Source of the DNA: Brachynemurus nebulosus
Lineage: Eukaryota; Arthropoda; Insecta; Neuroptera; Myrmeleontidae
Direction of reading: 5' to 3'
Assembly: GCA_035578155.1 (NCBI GenBank)
Contig: JAPWDM010000005.1
Coordinates: forward strand, 43,598,454-43,662,453
Length of the DNA stretch: 64,000 nt
In this document: piece by piece, positions 41,501 through 54,619 of the stretch
How positions within the stretch are numbered: the first letter of the stretch is position 1
How the letters are laid out: every line of letters starts with the position of its first letter
Made by a program: the position numbers and the translations under genes
The notes under the pieces: model-generated
What the model was told of the DNA's origin: nothing
Seen by the model: the letters and a program-made list of their open reading frames with translations, nothing else
Database searches by the model: none

Positions 41501-41617
41501 TTGTAATTTGATAGTGTCAATAAACGGATTGTGCTTGATAAAGATTCCGAATTTATCTTGACTAAGACCCACCGACGCAGGCATTGCTAGAATTGTTACC
41601 ATTCCAGATTGCCCAGG
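32516..41617 (-). other. HYDIN: HYDIN exons 32-56 (C-terminal ASH repeats)
   Basis: Exons: 41028-41617, 40732-40968, 40463-40663, 40092-40383, 39732-40031, 39339-39666, 38675-39273, 38120-38401, 37852-38053, 37131-37521, 36608-37075, 36355-36550, 36073-36297, 35829-36001, 35527-35770, 35297-35466, 34841-35233, 34633-34771, 34354-34499, 34142-34289, 33696-34010, 33403-33633, 33122-33349, 32902-33050 and 32516-32843. The protein ends SDLSHIIWPYYFQNEI. Phases are consistent throughout. Confidence 0.85.
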
Positions 41618-44600
41618 CTTGAACAAAAAGGTCAATTAATATAATTTGACACTTTGTTTTGTTATAGTAAAAATTATATTTACAGATATTTTTAAATTTT
41701 TGGGGAAGAAATCAAATGTATCACTTTTGCTAAACAGTACAAAATCAATTTCGCATTCCATTTTTGAAATATTTAAGAGGACAACCTCGCAATGCCGAGC
41801 CATTTGTCTAAAATATGTTTTTGATTTAAGTCTACAGTAGTATATAGATTTTACGGTAGGAGAAAGAAGCTTCTCTTCACTGAAAAGAAACCCGATTTGG
41901 GTTGGAGGATCAGTGGCAACAGGTTCGGACTTTCAAAAATGGGGTCCGGTGCAAAGTCGACTTGAAACAAATTCCGCACAACATACAAATTTATTGCGTT
42001 TTGCTACTTTTCAGAAGTTCGTACAGTGCGATCCTTCAGAAACGCGGGCCTAGTGCGACCGCACCGTTTGTACCGCCCTTGGGACCTTGGGTCGGCCCCG
42101 AATGACGAAACATTTATTTCATTCCTAAACTTGAGCTTTGTGCTTTCAGTGAAAATAAGATTCTTTGTCCTTTTCCAATTTTAAAATTACGTAGGATTGT
42201 TCGATTTTCGTAATAAACATCCACCAAAATTTAACGTTCTAGTTGACGAATAAAACACCGGATCTTTTTCGAGCTCTTTGATTTCAGTCGTGTCTTTTAC
42301 ATTTGGAAACATAACCAGAGGATCCGTATTTATATGGGGAATATCACAGAGACCTTTACATGTTACAGTTTGCATATTCTCGGTCCACCCTTGAATTGTG
42401 AATAAATATTTGTGCCGATATTCGCCTAATTGATTTGGTGAGAATGTTATGTTATATTTGACGATTTCGTTCGGCTTTAGAACTAATCGGGATTTTACTC
42501 GAGGTAGTACTACTGATGAACCTAAAATATTTTATTTTTGAAATTATTTTCGTAAAATTTTTTTTCATTGTTAGTAATTACTGAGTTCCTTTTTTGACAG
42601 TACTGAACTGCTGCTTTCTTTATCTTTTCTAATAATCGCTGATAACTTCCTTTTCTTGGAAGTTTTACGTGAATCGTATTTATTTACTTGTGGTGCCTAA
42701 AAACAATTTTACTGATAGTTATCAATTTTTTGGGGTAAACAGGAGTATTACATTTTCGTCTGGAGAAGAAATACAGAAAGATTCCCATTCTTCCTTCGGA
42801 TAATCTCGTTGTATTGGTTTACAATAGACCGAAAATAGTTTCGAAGTGTGCCTGATCTCCTGAGATGCCATTTCTTTCTTTTTGATGTTTTCGATAACAT
42901 TCTTTAATTCATCAATTTCCATCATAAATTTTGGTATGTAGCCAACAATCGGGCTCTGCGGTTGTCGAAAATTAATAATCCAGTGCGATATTCCAATCGC
43001 TGCATTGTAATCTTTTGGTAATGAAATCTATAAAATTATTTTTGATAGTATTTCGAAAGTTTGTTGAAAAATTATGAACGAAAACTTACACTTTCTTTTT
43101 TCGCGCTAGTTTTTCTAGGTGTAGCCACTTTTTTACTTTTCTTAGAAATCTGAAATAAATAAAATTAAAAATATTTTTGGGTACTGAAAGAGTTTCTTTG
43201 TATAATTACTTAAATACCGCTGTAAAAGGTGTTGTAGCTGGTTTCAAAGGATAAGTATCAAGCAGATTAATCATTGCAAAGACATTATTCTCCCATTCGG
43301 TGAGTTTCAATTTCAAATTATTGACGAATTCCATTTTTGCTTCTAGAAAATAATATAAAAATTTACTGTTGTTCTACAATAAAAACAACCAGATAATGGA
43401 TTCATACTTGACACGATATTTACTTCAGGGCTTCTTTTTCTTTTCATTGGGCTTTTACTTTTCTCAGAACTTCTTTCTTTCCCCATCGGTATTTTACTTT
43501 CTATAGTTTTTGCGCTCTTACTTGATGTTATTTTTCGACGTTCAGAACTTTTGTCTTTTCTCACTGGTGTTCTAATTTTTCTGTGTGGAAGCTTCTTTTG
43601 TGTTCGAAGAAATTTCATAATTTTTTTATTATGCTTTGTTTTCAACTTCGCTAATATTGACCTATTTTTTTCTCTAAAAAAGTAAAAGAAAAGTAATATA
43701 ATGCATACTTAGAGTTTAAAGAGTTCTGTAATTTATGCAGACTTTAATTTTTCTGTTCTTTTTTTGAAACCTTCCTTCCTTTCGTTTAATATTTTGGAGA
43801 TAAACATTCGGCGTTCTTCGGAAGTTAATTTTTGATATTCATTTCCATTCATTTCCATGATTTCCAATAGACGAGGTTCCTGTAATTTTTTCTGTTCTAA
43901 AGCTAAAAATTCTTCTTGCTTTTCTAAAAACTCATTCATTTGTGCCTTCCATAAGCCAAGCGTTATGACGTGAACATAGCGAAGAGGACCTTCGAAAAAT
44001 CATTTGAAATATTGGTTTTTAAATTTTTGGAAGATAGAGTTTGCGTACAAATATGTTTAAATTACCTATGAAATTCAAAAGGGACTCCAATAGGTTGAGT
44101 GGTGTATAAATAAAGTTTATATTTAAATTTTCGATAACGAATCCGTTTGTAAATTTTGATAGACCAGTGTTTATTAATTCCATTAAAAGGTTCTGAAAGA
44201 ATTTAAACTTAATTTCTGTTCAAAATAAAACCTAAGAAAGGGACTTACTATTGGAATATTAAGAAATGTGTCCTTGCCCAAATTGATTATTCCATGAAAA
44301 CCTTTTTTACCACGTTTTGGTGACTTGCTCTTACCACGTTTTGGTGATTTACTTTTGCCACTTCTGTTTGTTCTAGGAGTTTCCGATTTTAGTGTCTTAT
44401 TATCTTTCACTTCATCTGTTTTCATATTTTTTGTATCTAACTTCTTTATTTCATCAGATTCTAGCGTTTCTGGTTTTGGTGGATTTAATATAAATTTTAT
44501 TTTTTGGTATAAATCATCAATTGGGTCATCAATACATCCTTCTTTAGGAAAAATTGGTTCTGTTGGCATCGAAAAAGGATCCAAGAGTAACTATGAATTG

Positions 44601-47600
44601 AAGCTCTGTTACTGAATGTTCTTATATTTACCTAAATTGAGTTGTGGATACTCTTTTTGGAAGTATTCCATTTGTTTTGTATATGTCTCATTAATTTGCT
44701 CGACACATTTTCGAATATCTTCCAAAAATGTTGAATTTGCTGGTGGATTTACTAAACCTTCTATAATTAGCTTATCCAGATTAACAGTTGGTAGTTTAAG
44801 AGCTTTTCCTGTTTGGTTTGCTATTTCCATTGAGTCTGGAATAAATTTTTAAGAGCATTTTATTTATAAGATGTTAGAGGTTTGGTTTGAGTACCTATCA
44901 TAGGTCCTCCGTTGAAAATAATCATTATATTTTCTTTTATGTTGTTTTCTTTTTCGGCTGGAATTCCTAGGAATTCTATCCATGCTTGCTGTATTGGATC
45001 TGGTCCTAACGATTTTTGTTGAAAGTCTTCTTTAACAAAATCTATCAAAAATTTTTCTTGTGAATATAGGGTTGTTTTTTTAACGTAGCAAGAAATAGTA
45101 CCTTCTACCATTTTTTCAATATTTTCTGGAATATCCAAGTCCGTTTTTATGGAAGGTCTTGCTGAAGGGCTACTATCAAAATCTGGAATTAAATGTTTGT
45201 GATTTGAGTAATTAAAATTAGGTACCTTAGTGACGAACGGGTGGTGAAATGTTTTTGACTTGGTGCTGAAAGTGTTCCTTTTGATATCGCTGAAGACGTG
45301 TTTCCGTTTATCGGTTCTTCTCCTTGTTGTTCCGTTAATATTTTTTCCGTCAATTTATCAATAATTCGTTGGGAAAAATCGATTAAACACTGCTGCATCG
45401 GTTGTCCTGGTTCGCGAGGAGGTAAATAAATTTTATCTTTCTGATAGACGATGGTCAATAGTTTTATAACTTGGTCTTCAATTTTGGCTGTGCTATCATA
45501 TAATAAAAACAAAGCCTCAGTTAGTGCCCTTTTTGATTAGTTACTGTAAAACTCACTTGTCAAATTCTGGCATGAATAATTCAACTGGGTCGTCTGAAAT
45601 GTTCTGGATTGTAATCTCTTTATTAGCATTTTTTACCCAGGGTAAAACAGGTTCCCACACTAATTCTCTCGGCTCTATCGTTATCATGGGTACATATCCA
45701 ACACCTGTTAATTGTATTTCAAATTCTTCACGTTTATTACTCTCAATGTCTAGGACAATTTTCCTGTTATCAAGACCCGACACAATTGGTTCAAATTGTA
45801 CCAGCATAACATATTTTTGATCTGGCAGCACTGTCCCATTTTTACCATTTATAATAGCAAACTGATTTGGCGGTATTGAAGGAGTCTCGTCTTTAATAAG
45901 TTTAGGTTTTGGTGATTTTGGGTTACATATTCGTGCTTTCCAATTACAAGGTACTAATCCACTGAGATATAGAAAAAATTTTTTTTCAAAGAAATAAGCA
46001 AGTTGAAATGAACTTTGAAAAAATGGCTTACGGGTTAACTAAAATAACTGAAAGTAGTCTACAATTGCCACATTTCACTCGTTCAAAATTTAATACTTCC
46101 GGTTCAAACTGTAGAAAAGGTTCAACAGCGACTGTTTTAATGCAAAGCGGAATTCGTGGACCACAGTCTACCTGAATTAAAGCAAAAACCAAGTTATCTT
46201 ATTCTATTGGGATTTGTCAAATAGGCGGAGTCTAGGAAAAATGGCTGACGAAAAGTGCATTAAATTATCAGATCTACAAAATTCAGCTAATAAAAGACAT
46301 TTCAGCAAATGCACTTTAAGAATAGTTTGATTTTTCAGCACCAGATGTCATTTCGTCATTCGACAGATCCCAATAATGCGGATTACCTATAGTTACCTAC
46401 GAGTGACCTCAAGGCAAAAGAATAGACGCCTACCTCAAACAAATGTTAGACCAAAAAACAATTGACAGTTTTTGACTAAAAATACCTCAATGTAAAGCAT
46501 ATGTTCCAATTTTGTAACTCTCTCTTGATATCTTCGCACTGTTGGAGCAAATATAACAAACAATAAAGCCGTTTCGCCAACCACTATCTTCGATTGTTTA
46601 CACTGTATATTTAACTCATCTTTTTTAGCACTTTCACTGAGTGGCAATATACTAAAATAAGCGACAATAGGCCCATAATTTGATATTACGATTTTAAATG
46701 TTTTTATCGTTCCAATTATAACAGGTCCAATATTGATTTCATAGCTTGGTACATAGAAACCTTTGATGCATTTCTTTTTGTTGGTCACATTTTCTGGATG
46801 TTTTTCAATATAATGATGGACAATGAAACGTTCCATAGCCAATTCGATATCCATGTTTGATGGAAAGCTTTCCTTCTGAAAACAAATTAATTAACGATTT
46901 TTGCCAAAAATTGCCAGAAATTAAAAAGTTACATTTAATGATAAAATGTCCCAACCATCCTTCTCTAAAATATTTTGATCACAACTTGAAATATCATGGC
47001 TGTAATATTCCCTAAACTGTTTTGAGAGATCCAAGTTAATATTTGGCACTGACGTAAGCCATTCCGGAGAAATACTAGCTATTGCAGCATAAGAAATATC
47101 AACTGGTAATTGTGATAACGAAGGTCGTGGCATACAAACATAAAGTTGAGGAAATATTCCAAAACCAGAAATTTGGATTCGAACAAAATTTCCACGATCA
47201 ATCTACAGAAATATAAATTCAATAAACATTATTAAAAAAGAGTTTTATTATCTGTGTGCTAATTGCCAAATACTTCAATTTCAAATGTTTCAGTAAATCG
47301 CCCAATAGTACCAGGAAAGTAACGAATCAATAACTTTTGTGATTCTTGTTCAGCCACATATCCAGTACGTGGTTCTACGGTCATCCAGCCGACTTCCAAA
47401 ATATGATTATCCGGGTTTGTTTCTCCCATACTCGGTCGTGAAATCAAAAATTGAAATCCTATCTTGCCCGTATTGGTCAGAGTCAATGTTTTCTCGCAAA
47501 TTTTTGAGAATATCTGGCAAAAAAAATACTGTAGCTTTGAACAATATAATCTAACTGTAACTTTTTACCTGTGGACCCAAATCAATTTTGGTACTTTCAA

Positions 47601-50600
47601 TATGATAACTTATGTTTGAAGCCTCGCCAGATACTGATAATTTTTCAACGGGGCCACCATAAATAAAACAGAATAACTCACTTTTAGCTATTATATGTTG
47701 ACGGGGTAAAAAGGCAATACGTATAATTTGTTTTTCAAATGGTTCTAATGTACCATAAAAAGGAGTTACAAAAAATAAATCGTAAATGGAATTATTTAAA
47801 GTTTTATTGAAACACTTTAAGTGGTTGAAAATTTCTAATTGTTCCTCTGGGAAGCGATCAATCCAAGGATTGCATAAATTAAAAAGAACAGATTTCAGAT
47901 AGCATCTGATTTGGTGTAATTCCTTATTTTCTTGATCATCACTGGATGATTCTTCTATTATCAGTTCTTCTTCCTCACCTGATTCCTCTTCTAGAACTAA
48001 TCCTTCTTCCTTGAATGGCTCTTCATCTTCCAATTGTTCACTTTTTAGTCTTGTCGAAAGACGAACGTCTGTTTTTGTGTCTTCATCCCTCAGTTTTATC
48101 TAAGCAAATGTAAAGTGAGTTTTTACCTGAGACTGTCTTAAAAAAAGATTCTTACTGAAATGGGTTCCGTATACTGAATAGTAGTGTCTGCTTCGTTCCA
48201 TTGCCACGTGAATTGTACAGGTAACGGACTCATATTAATCATCATGAGATCGATATAAGCAGATTCTCCAGTAGATATACAATTAAAATCAATTTTGGAT
48301 CGATCAAATGATACATTGGGGAAATAAACGTAGCCAATCAAGTTTATTTTATCCTTCAAATAAAAAAAAAAAAAAAATAGAGTGGTACTTCGTTCTTTCT
48401 GTACAAATTTTGAAGTTTAAGTTATATTATTACGATTTTGGGATGATCCTTGTAAGAAATGGTAAGCTGTGCTTTTGAAATGTATGAGCGATAGTTGTTC
48501 CAGTCAGAAAACTGATAATAAATCGTAACATCTTTTGTGTCTTCTGGTAGAATAGTTGTTTCATATTTATTTACAAGTTCATTAGTTGAACTGATTATAA
48601 AAAATGGCGGAGAAAGGTTCATTTCAATTTCCAAAGGTATTATTGTTTTATTTTGATATTTTAAAGAATCTATGAAAATATAGTATAAATTAATTGCAAA
48701 AGATAAGTACATGACCGCCCACTAGTGAGCACTGAAGAGACCGAAGGGGGCTTTTTTGTCAAGGATTTGAAATCAGCCGCCGCTCCTCGCCAGGGGCGAC
48801 GCAAGAAAAAAATGGGATGTGAGCAAGAAAACTTTTGCAACGCCCCAAAAAATTTCTCCCTAAAAATTAGATGACGAGCAAAAAAAAACCTCTCTACATT
48901 TTAATCAAATTTTGCCAGCTTTCTTGCGAATGCGAAACCCCATCGCAAGGCCTGAAAGGGTGCGAGGCTCAGGGTGGTTGCCTACTTCACTCACCTTTTG
49001 CGCTGCCTCTGGCTTTGAAAATGTCAGGACCCGCTCCAGGGGGAGGAGCAACCCGGGTATTTACCCGGAGCGGAAAATTTTAAGGGCGGCATTTTTGTTA
49101 CCTGATTGTGTAAAAAGGAAAAAGAGCGGGATTTGTAAACGCTGATGAGCAAAAAAAAAAAGGTCGCCAGTTTTCCACCGGGGCGGAATTACTCCTTTTT
49201 GTCCGGGGCGGCGTAAACACTAGAGCGGGCCCTGAAAGTGTACCAAACAGGACGATTTAAAATTCGGAAAAAAAGTTCGAAACCTATGATTTAGCAATTA
49301 GCAAGCTCTATAACAAACCTTGAACGTGTTGAAACATATAATCTGGATGCTTATCAATTCGAAATTCGAAATGATTATTAGAAAATAGAAGAGCAGGTTC
49401 AACAAAGGTGGCCTTTAATGTAATTTCAAATAACGGTATCCCTCGATTAGTTTTTTCAAAAGAAGCTTCAACGAGAAAACTTTCTTCATGTGTACAAATT
49501 TCTTCTTTATAAACCTCTAACGTTAATTTTAATGACGATTTGGCTGGTAAAATGAATCGTTCTGAACTGAACTTAAATGCCCATTCTGGTAATGTGTTTC
49601 TAAAATAAAATGAAAATCAAGACCACGTGAAAAGGAAATGAACAGCGTGCTTACATATTTGTATCTTTTTTGGAATATTCGTCTTTTTTCCTATCAGTTC
49701 TCTTTAAATATATTCGCTGAATTTTCGTGCCTTCATTGTAGGCAGTAAACTCAAAAGTATATTTTTTATTTGTGAACAAGCCGCCAAAATCAAAAAATGG
49801 CGTCAATGAAGGCACAAAATAAATACTTGTCCCAACACCTTTTGCCACTAAATTACACTCTTTTGTCGAACCATTTTCTACAGATACAATTAATTTCCCC
49901 GTATATTTTTTTACATCGATTAAATAACAGAACACTTCTAATTTTATTGATGTTGACGATTCAAGTTGCAATTCGGTTATTTCTACTGACCAAACTGATT
50001 TTGAATTTGGCTAAAATGAAACAATTAATTTTTTTACAGGACAACTTTAAGTCTTTTGAATGCACTTACAATGTCAATTTTAACGTTCGCTGTAATGGGT
50101 GAATCATTAGACAGGATTAATTCACGCTTTTCTTTTGTTAATAGATTGACTTTTCCAAAATCAAGTTTTTCGGGTGTTAACGAAACAACAGGGCCATAAC
50201 CATAACATTTAATAGTACAAGATCCGACTAAGCCATTTTCAGTAATTGTCAGAATACTAAAAATTAAAAGACGATTTTCGTTTTTTATTTAGTTTAAAGT
50301 CAAGTCAAAAAATTACTTAAGTTTAGTCTCTTGTTGTCCAATTTTGAAAACAGTTATGGTCAGTATTACTTCTTCTGAAGCACCTGGATCAAGATTTAAA
50401 TCAGGAACTGATGATGATACCACCATTGATGATTCTGAGGATTCCTAAAATTTAAAGTCAAAAAAAGAAATTCAACCTGTATCCCGCGTCCTTGGCATTT
50501 CAGGCAAAATATCTCCAGCACACTAAACAACTAGCTGAATACTTTTTTCGAAATTTACCTCTGGAAAACTTATGTAAAAGTATCCTTTAACAGTACTTGT

Positions 50601-53600
50601 ATTCGTTAAAGTGATTCTTTTATTGTAAGTATAATTTATAAAACAAAATGGCAGAATTAATTCGACTGGTTCACAGGCAATACTGGAACAAACGCATGCC
50701 CATTTAACGAAAAACGTTTCACTTTCCGTCTCTGTTTCCCACATATCCATCATCACTCTCTTGGTAAAAGTCCCAATTTTATTTGGTATTAAAGTCACCT
50801 AAATTGAAAATAGACATTCTTAAGAGAACATTTTGCGTAAGGTCAAAATCCTCACCTCCAAAGAACATTTAGAATTTGCCCTGGCAATACCTTCGTTTGG
50901 ATCCAAATAGATTTCGTGAGGCGATTTTGGTAAAGTTGGTTTGTTTGTTGCTTTTGAAAATATTTCAACCGTTACGGGACTTTCAAATCCATCATCGATA
51001 ACTCTCATGAAATATTCAATGTCGATTTCTGATTTATTCGAAAATCGTATTGTTTGTTCGACAGGAAAACCAATTGAAATTGTTCCGAAATCAATGCAAG
51101 GTTTCTCAAATTCTATTTTGGGGGTTAAAACTTTTCCACTGGAATAAATACGAAGGTTGAATCTAATTTTTTGTGATTGTGTACATTGGATATTCCTTAC
51201 CGAACAATTAATGTTAAAATTGCTCCACTTTCCTTTACTAGAAACTGAATTTGTTCAATGAAAGTCCCAGCTTTTTTGCTTGAAAAACTTATTATAATTG
51301 CTTTATTTTCGTTGGCTGCTATTTCAACTTCTTTTAGCTCACAATTAATTTCCCCACCAAAAACAGTTGGATTTTCCAGATACTTTAGTTGTCCTGGAAT
51401 ACAGCTATTATTATGAGCAATAACTTCATATTCGTGCTTTGCACACAAATAAATAGATCCGACATTTAACTCGAAAATATTTAATAAAATTTTTGGTCCG
51501 ATTCCATCGCCTTTAATATGACACACAGCACGATTTTCTTGGCCACTTAGTTCACAAAATGCCGTTACATTATACTCCCTTACTTCGGTTGGATGGAAAC
51601 AGATTTTCACTTGGACATTACCGTTTGGCCAAATTTGACCTGTTAAAGGAATTATTTTGAAATGTTTATTGGCGAAGAGAAATTGATTTTCAGTGTTTAA
51701 ATTAATTAATTCATCCTCTAAGATTCTGTCTTCAATTGTATTACTGTCTTCAGGTCTTTGGATTTTGTAATATTCCAAATCGGTACATAACTTTTTTCTT
51801 ATGGAAGCTAAATTTCGGCATATTATTTCATATTTAAGTTTTTCCTGATCTTGAATATTACGACTGGCATATTGTTTCCAAGCAAAATTGATAATTCGAT
51901 CACTTCTACAAGATTTATAGAAGTTATAAAAAATTTATTTGGAAGCTTCGGAAGTTTTGGAATTTGGAGCTTCTTTTATTACCTATTAAAAATTGTTAGA
52001 TGCTTTTCTGTAGACAAATTCATATACGTTTTTTCCATATGAATAAAATCCCTTTCAATGAAAACATTAACAGTTTCAACGCTTCCAAAAACGTCAATAT
52101 ATAAATATTCACCATTGTCGAATTGCAATTTTAATTCCCCCTTCATTTGTCCCGTCTTACAAGAAATTAAAGTTAGCTTTAATTGTATCATTGCATTTGG
52201 AGTTAAAATTCCCTCACTAGGTTCAACCGTAAACGGTGGTTTAATACAGAATTTAAAAGGTACTGCAATTACACTGAAATTATGCAGTAAAAGTGTTTTC
52301 TCTGTAGGAATATTTACTGCACCCGTGGGAATGTAAATTGAATCGGGAATATCAATCAGTGGTCGTGGTCCAATTGCTGAAAAAAGGGGAAATTGCTGAA
52401 ATTGCTTTGAGGAAATATGATTTCTCTGCCTTTCCTTATCTATAAAAAAAAAAAAAAAAAAAAAACGAAGACATCTATTGCAAAGCTCTTCTGCCCTTTC
52501 TTTCAGAATAAAGTAGACAATTAGCCATCCGTTAAGAATACACAAACTAGCTTTAAAAGATTTTTTGAAAGACGTGAACCATTAAAGGACTTTTAAAGGA
52601 TTACAATATGAGGGTGGCAAATTTGAATTCTGAATCCGAAACAAAAATATTTTCAAAAAAAAATTACATTGGTCTACTAAAAAGTTTAGATTATAATTTT
52701 ATAAATACCTGCCAGCAAGGCCTAATTTATGCAGCGACAATAAGGGCCCAGCGACAAAATTTAGAAAACGGTGACCGCAGAAAAGTATCTCGAAAACAGC
52801 TTGGAAAATAAACCTAAACTGGGATCTTATTTCCAGCCAGCAGCATTTTTTCTAACGAATATCGATTGTTTATTGAATTTTGGCTTAAGTTTCTTCTTAA
52901 GAAACTTAGGTGGAAATAACATATAAAATCTATATTCATAGAAAAAATACTATATCCTGTTTAAAATCTTGAAACTGACGTCACGAAATATTGCGTGGTC
53001 GCCTATCTTTTTTACCTTTTAACTATAATAATTTTTGAAAAACTCTAATGAAGTTGGTATTTGATGACTTATATACAAATGTAAGAAGGGACGGAAACCA
53101 AAATTTTGTTGAGTTCATTGACTCATGGAATAATTGTAAATTTAACTATGTCTCGTCAGTATAATAAATAAAAATCATTTACCAAAGATCGGAATACTGA
53201 ATGATCCACCTTCAAAAAACACAACCACTTCATTTTCAAGATCATGCAGGAAGTTCGGGAAAAATTTAACATTTATCGTCAGTGCCATGCCAGGCGCCAA
53301 ACGACTAGGTTTATTCAAAACAATTGGCAAAATTATTTCGAACACAGTCGATTTAATACTGTGTACACGTATTGGTTGTGAAACAGGCGTTATATTACGT
53401 ATTGTGATTGGTAAAGTGTAAACGGAACCGATAGAAAACTGTTGAAAAATAAGTTTATCTGGCACAACATGGAAAGGGTGAACGTTTAATTCACTTGGTT
53501 TATATTCTCTGTGTTGATTTTTTAATTGATTTTCATATCGTTCGTTTGTAGTCATCTTCATTTCTCGAAAGTAAGTGGACGGTTTTACCTAAATACGAAA

Positions 53601-53744
53601 AAGTGAAACTAAATATGGCATTTAAATATTTTTTTCTTTACTAACCCGATATCCTTCAGGCCCTTTATCATTTTCAAATAATATTGGGAAAATGTTAATT
53701 ATATGTTTTAAACCTTCGAGTCCACCGGTATTTTCGTGAGCCAT
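32516..53744 (-). CDS. HYDIN: HYDIN, ciliary central-pair protein (56 exons, 5064 aa)
   Basis: HYDIN is a giant protein of the C2b projection of the central pair in motile 9+2 cilia and flagella; in insects it is expected in sperm flagella and possibly chordotonal cilia. I joined 56 exons, all but one with clear GT-AG borders, with consistent phase and no internal stop. The 15,195 coding nucleotides give 5064 residues, against about 5121 in human. Diagnostic text includes IPIFAIGPRPLIDIP and FNRSDRIINFAWKQYAS near the N-terminus. There are many Ig-like ASH/MSP-type domains (recurring IDFG.. and F.P... strands), a degenerate adenylate-kinase-like domain in exons 20-23 and charged linkers around it. 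The start is the ATG at 53744 (MAHENTGGLEGL). Introns are mostly 50-100 bp; the longer ones contain transposon debris. Exon lists are given in the four sub-entries. Single-base errors at individual borders are possible. Confidence 0.95.
41684..43989 (-). other. HYDIN: HYDIN exons 24-31: charged linker and return to ASH repeats
   Basis: Exons: 43743-43989, 43408-43673, 43218-43342, 43090-43149, 42752-43027, 42582-42696, 42191-42521 and 41684-41807. Exon 24 gives YVHVITLGLWKAQMNEFLEK, then a Glu/Lys coiled-coil-like run. Exons 25-29 are Lys/Ser-rich and low in complexity. The exon 24 donor (AAA|GTCTGC) is weak but is the only one that keeps phase before an in-frame stop. Confidence 0.75.
41855..42170. 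mobile_element. Probable TE fragment in HYDIN intron 30-31
   Basis: This intron (41808-42190) is several times longer than its neighbours and GC-richer near 42030-42100 (GGGACCTTGGGTCGGCCCCG). TTCACTGAAAAG near 41876 is matched in inverse near 42150, a possible short TIR. Class uncertain. Confidence 0.4.
44066..45172 (-). other. HYDIN: HYDIN exons 20-23: adenylate-kinase-like domain with decayed P-loop
   Basis: Exons: 44895-45172, 44632-44835, 44249-44559 and 44066-44192, about residues 1919-2225. Strand beta-1 and the loop read IMIIFNGGPMI, and across the intron continue DSMEIANQ, then GKALKLPTVNLDKLI. In a working P-loop the text would be GxxxxGK[ST]; here Gly-Lys is absent. Exon 23 has the matching later part (TNGFVIENLNI, with LLESLLNFI). 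Exon 22 carries a K/S/P-rich insert with the repeated KSKSPKRG. Confidence 0.8.
48714..49243. mobile_element. GC-rich transposon remnant in HYDIN intron 10-11
   Basis: GC-rich block within an otherwise AT-rich gene. The left edge CCGCCCACTAGTG and the right edge (reverse complement) GGGCCCGCTCTAGTG are loosely inverted. The interior has poly(A)-interrupted modules such as GATGAGCAAAAAAA, related to the GC-rich repeats at 6990, 14977 and 20868. It is removed with the intron. Confidence 0.5.
52384..53175. other. HYDIN intron 2 (806 bp), no element identified
   Basis: The second-longest-scale intron of the gene, between exons 3 and 2. It contains a poly(A) run near 52443 but no TIR pair or coding sequence I could recognise. 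Confidence 0.5.
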
Positions 53745-53869
53745 AACTCATTTGCCTTATTCCAAAAGCAAAATAAATAAAAATAAGTTTTAAATAAAAT
53801 ATCCAAAAATGTCGTTTTTAAAATTTTTATTCATGGTAACCGTAATTAATTAAATGTTTCATAGAAACT

Positions 53870-54308
53870 CACAGACCAATGAACATATTATACCTATATG
53901 TATTATATTATATAGACTAATTATATAAATGTATAATTGAGGCAGCCAGTTACGACCAAATTCCGACCGGATAATATTCTGTAATATAGTAATCAATGTA
54001 ATAACCAATGCTATCCGTAGTAACGTTTTCAAATAATTATTGTCAAAATATAATATTGATAATAAGATTTTACTTTTTCGAGAAGAAACTGCAAAATTTT
54101 GAAAGAAAGAAAGTAGTATTCGCTTTATTTTTAAAATACGTACGTATACAAATTATGTCCTGCAATAATTATAGTCGCATTTGCTCAAAAATTGACATTA
54201 TATTATATTCCTTAAATATCACCCTGTTACCTGCTTCAAGAAAAACGCCTAGAAACTGCCTTTATGTTTTGTCTAGTAGTAGAATATAATTGTGTTCACT
54301 GGTCTGTG
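53870..54308. mobile_element. 439-bp hAT-like MITE between HYDIN and EMC5
   Basis: The ends are CACAGACCAATGAAC and GTTCACTGGTCTGTG (inverted, one mismatch). Directly repeated 8-bp flanks are TAGAAACT (53862-53869) and TAGAAACC (54309-54316). Non-coding. It occupies most of the ~920 bp between the HYDIN start and the EMC5 stop, so it lies in the HYDIN promoter region. Confidence 0.78.
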
Positions 54309-54613
54309 TAGAAACCCGAAAGAAATTGCAGTACATTTATTTATATAAAAGAATTTTTAAATTGCTGCTTTAAAGCAACTCAAGCCTTCCATGCAATTTC
54401 TTTGGCAATTTTAGTATCGCTATTTCTAATTCCTCATTAAATTTCTACTTAATTCAGACATTTTTATGCGTTTAGTAACAAAATTACAGCCTAAAGTTCA
54501 AACTTTTGTTAGTCTGACTATGGTCTTTTTTGGCCATGTAATAAGAATCAATTTAATTTTACAATGAAAATTAGGAGGAAGATAAAATAACAAGAATTTA
54601 ACGAAAAAAAAGC

Positions 54614-54619
54614 TTTATT
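54614..54619 (-). terminator. EMC5 poly(A) signal
   Basis: AATAAA on the minus strand, about 45 nt past the EMC5 stop codon. Confidence 0.7.

Larger units (their letters stand above)
45226..53744 (-). other. HYDIN: HYDIN exons 1-19 (N-terminal ASH repeats)
   Basis: Exons: 53646-53744, 53183-53588, 51983-52376, 51201-51905, 50856-51138, 50559-50798, 50317-50444, 50070-50256, 49655-50010, 49319-49599, 48434-48669, 48156-48353, 47569-48099, 47274-47513, 46933-47202, 46486-46875, 46032-46171, 45557-45961 and 45226-45492. They encode residues 1-1918. The content is mainly beta-sandwich repeats. Exon 13 contains an acidic segment (EEESGEEEELIIEESSSDDQ). Exon 14 can end at GAA|GTATTT, which joins in phase to exon 15; a nearby GC site would not. 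Confidence 0.85.
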
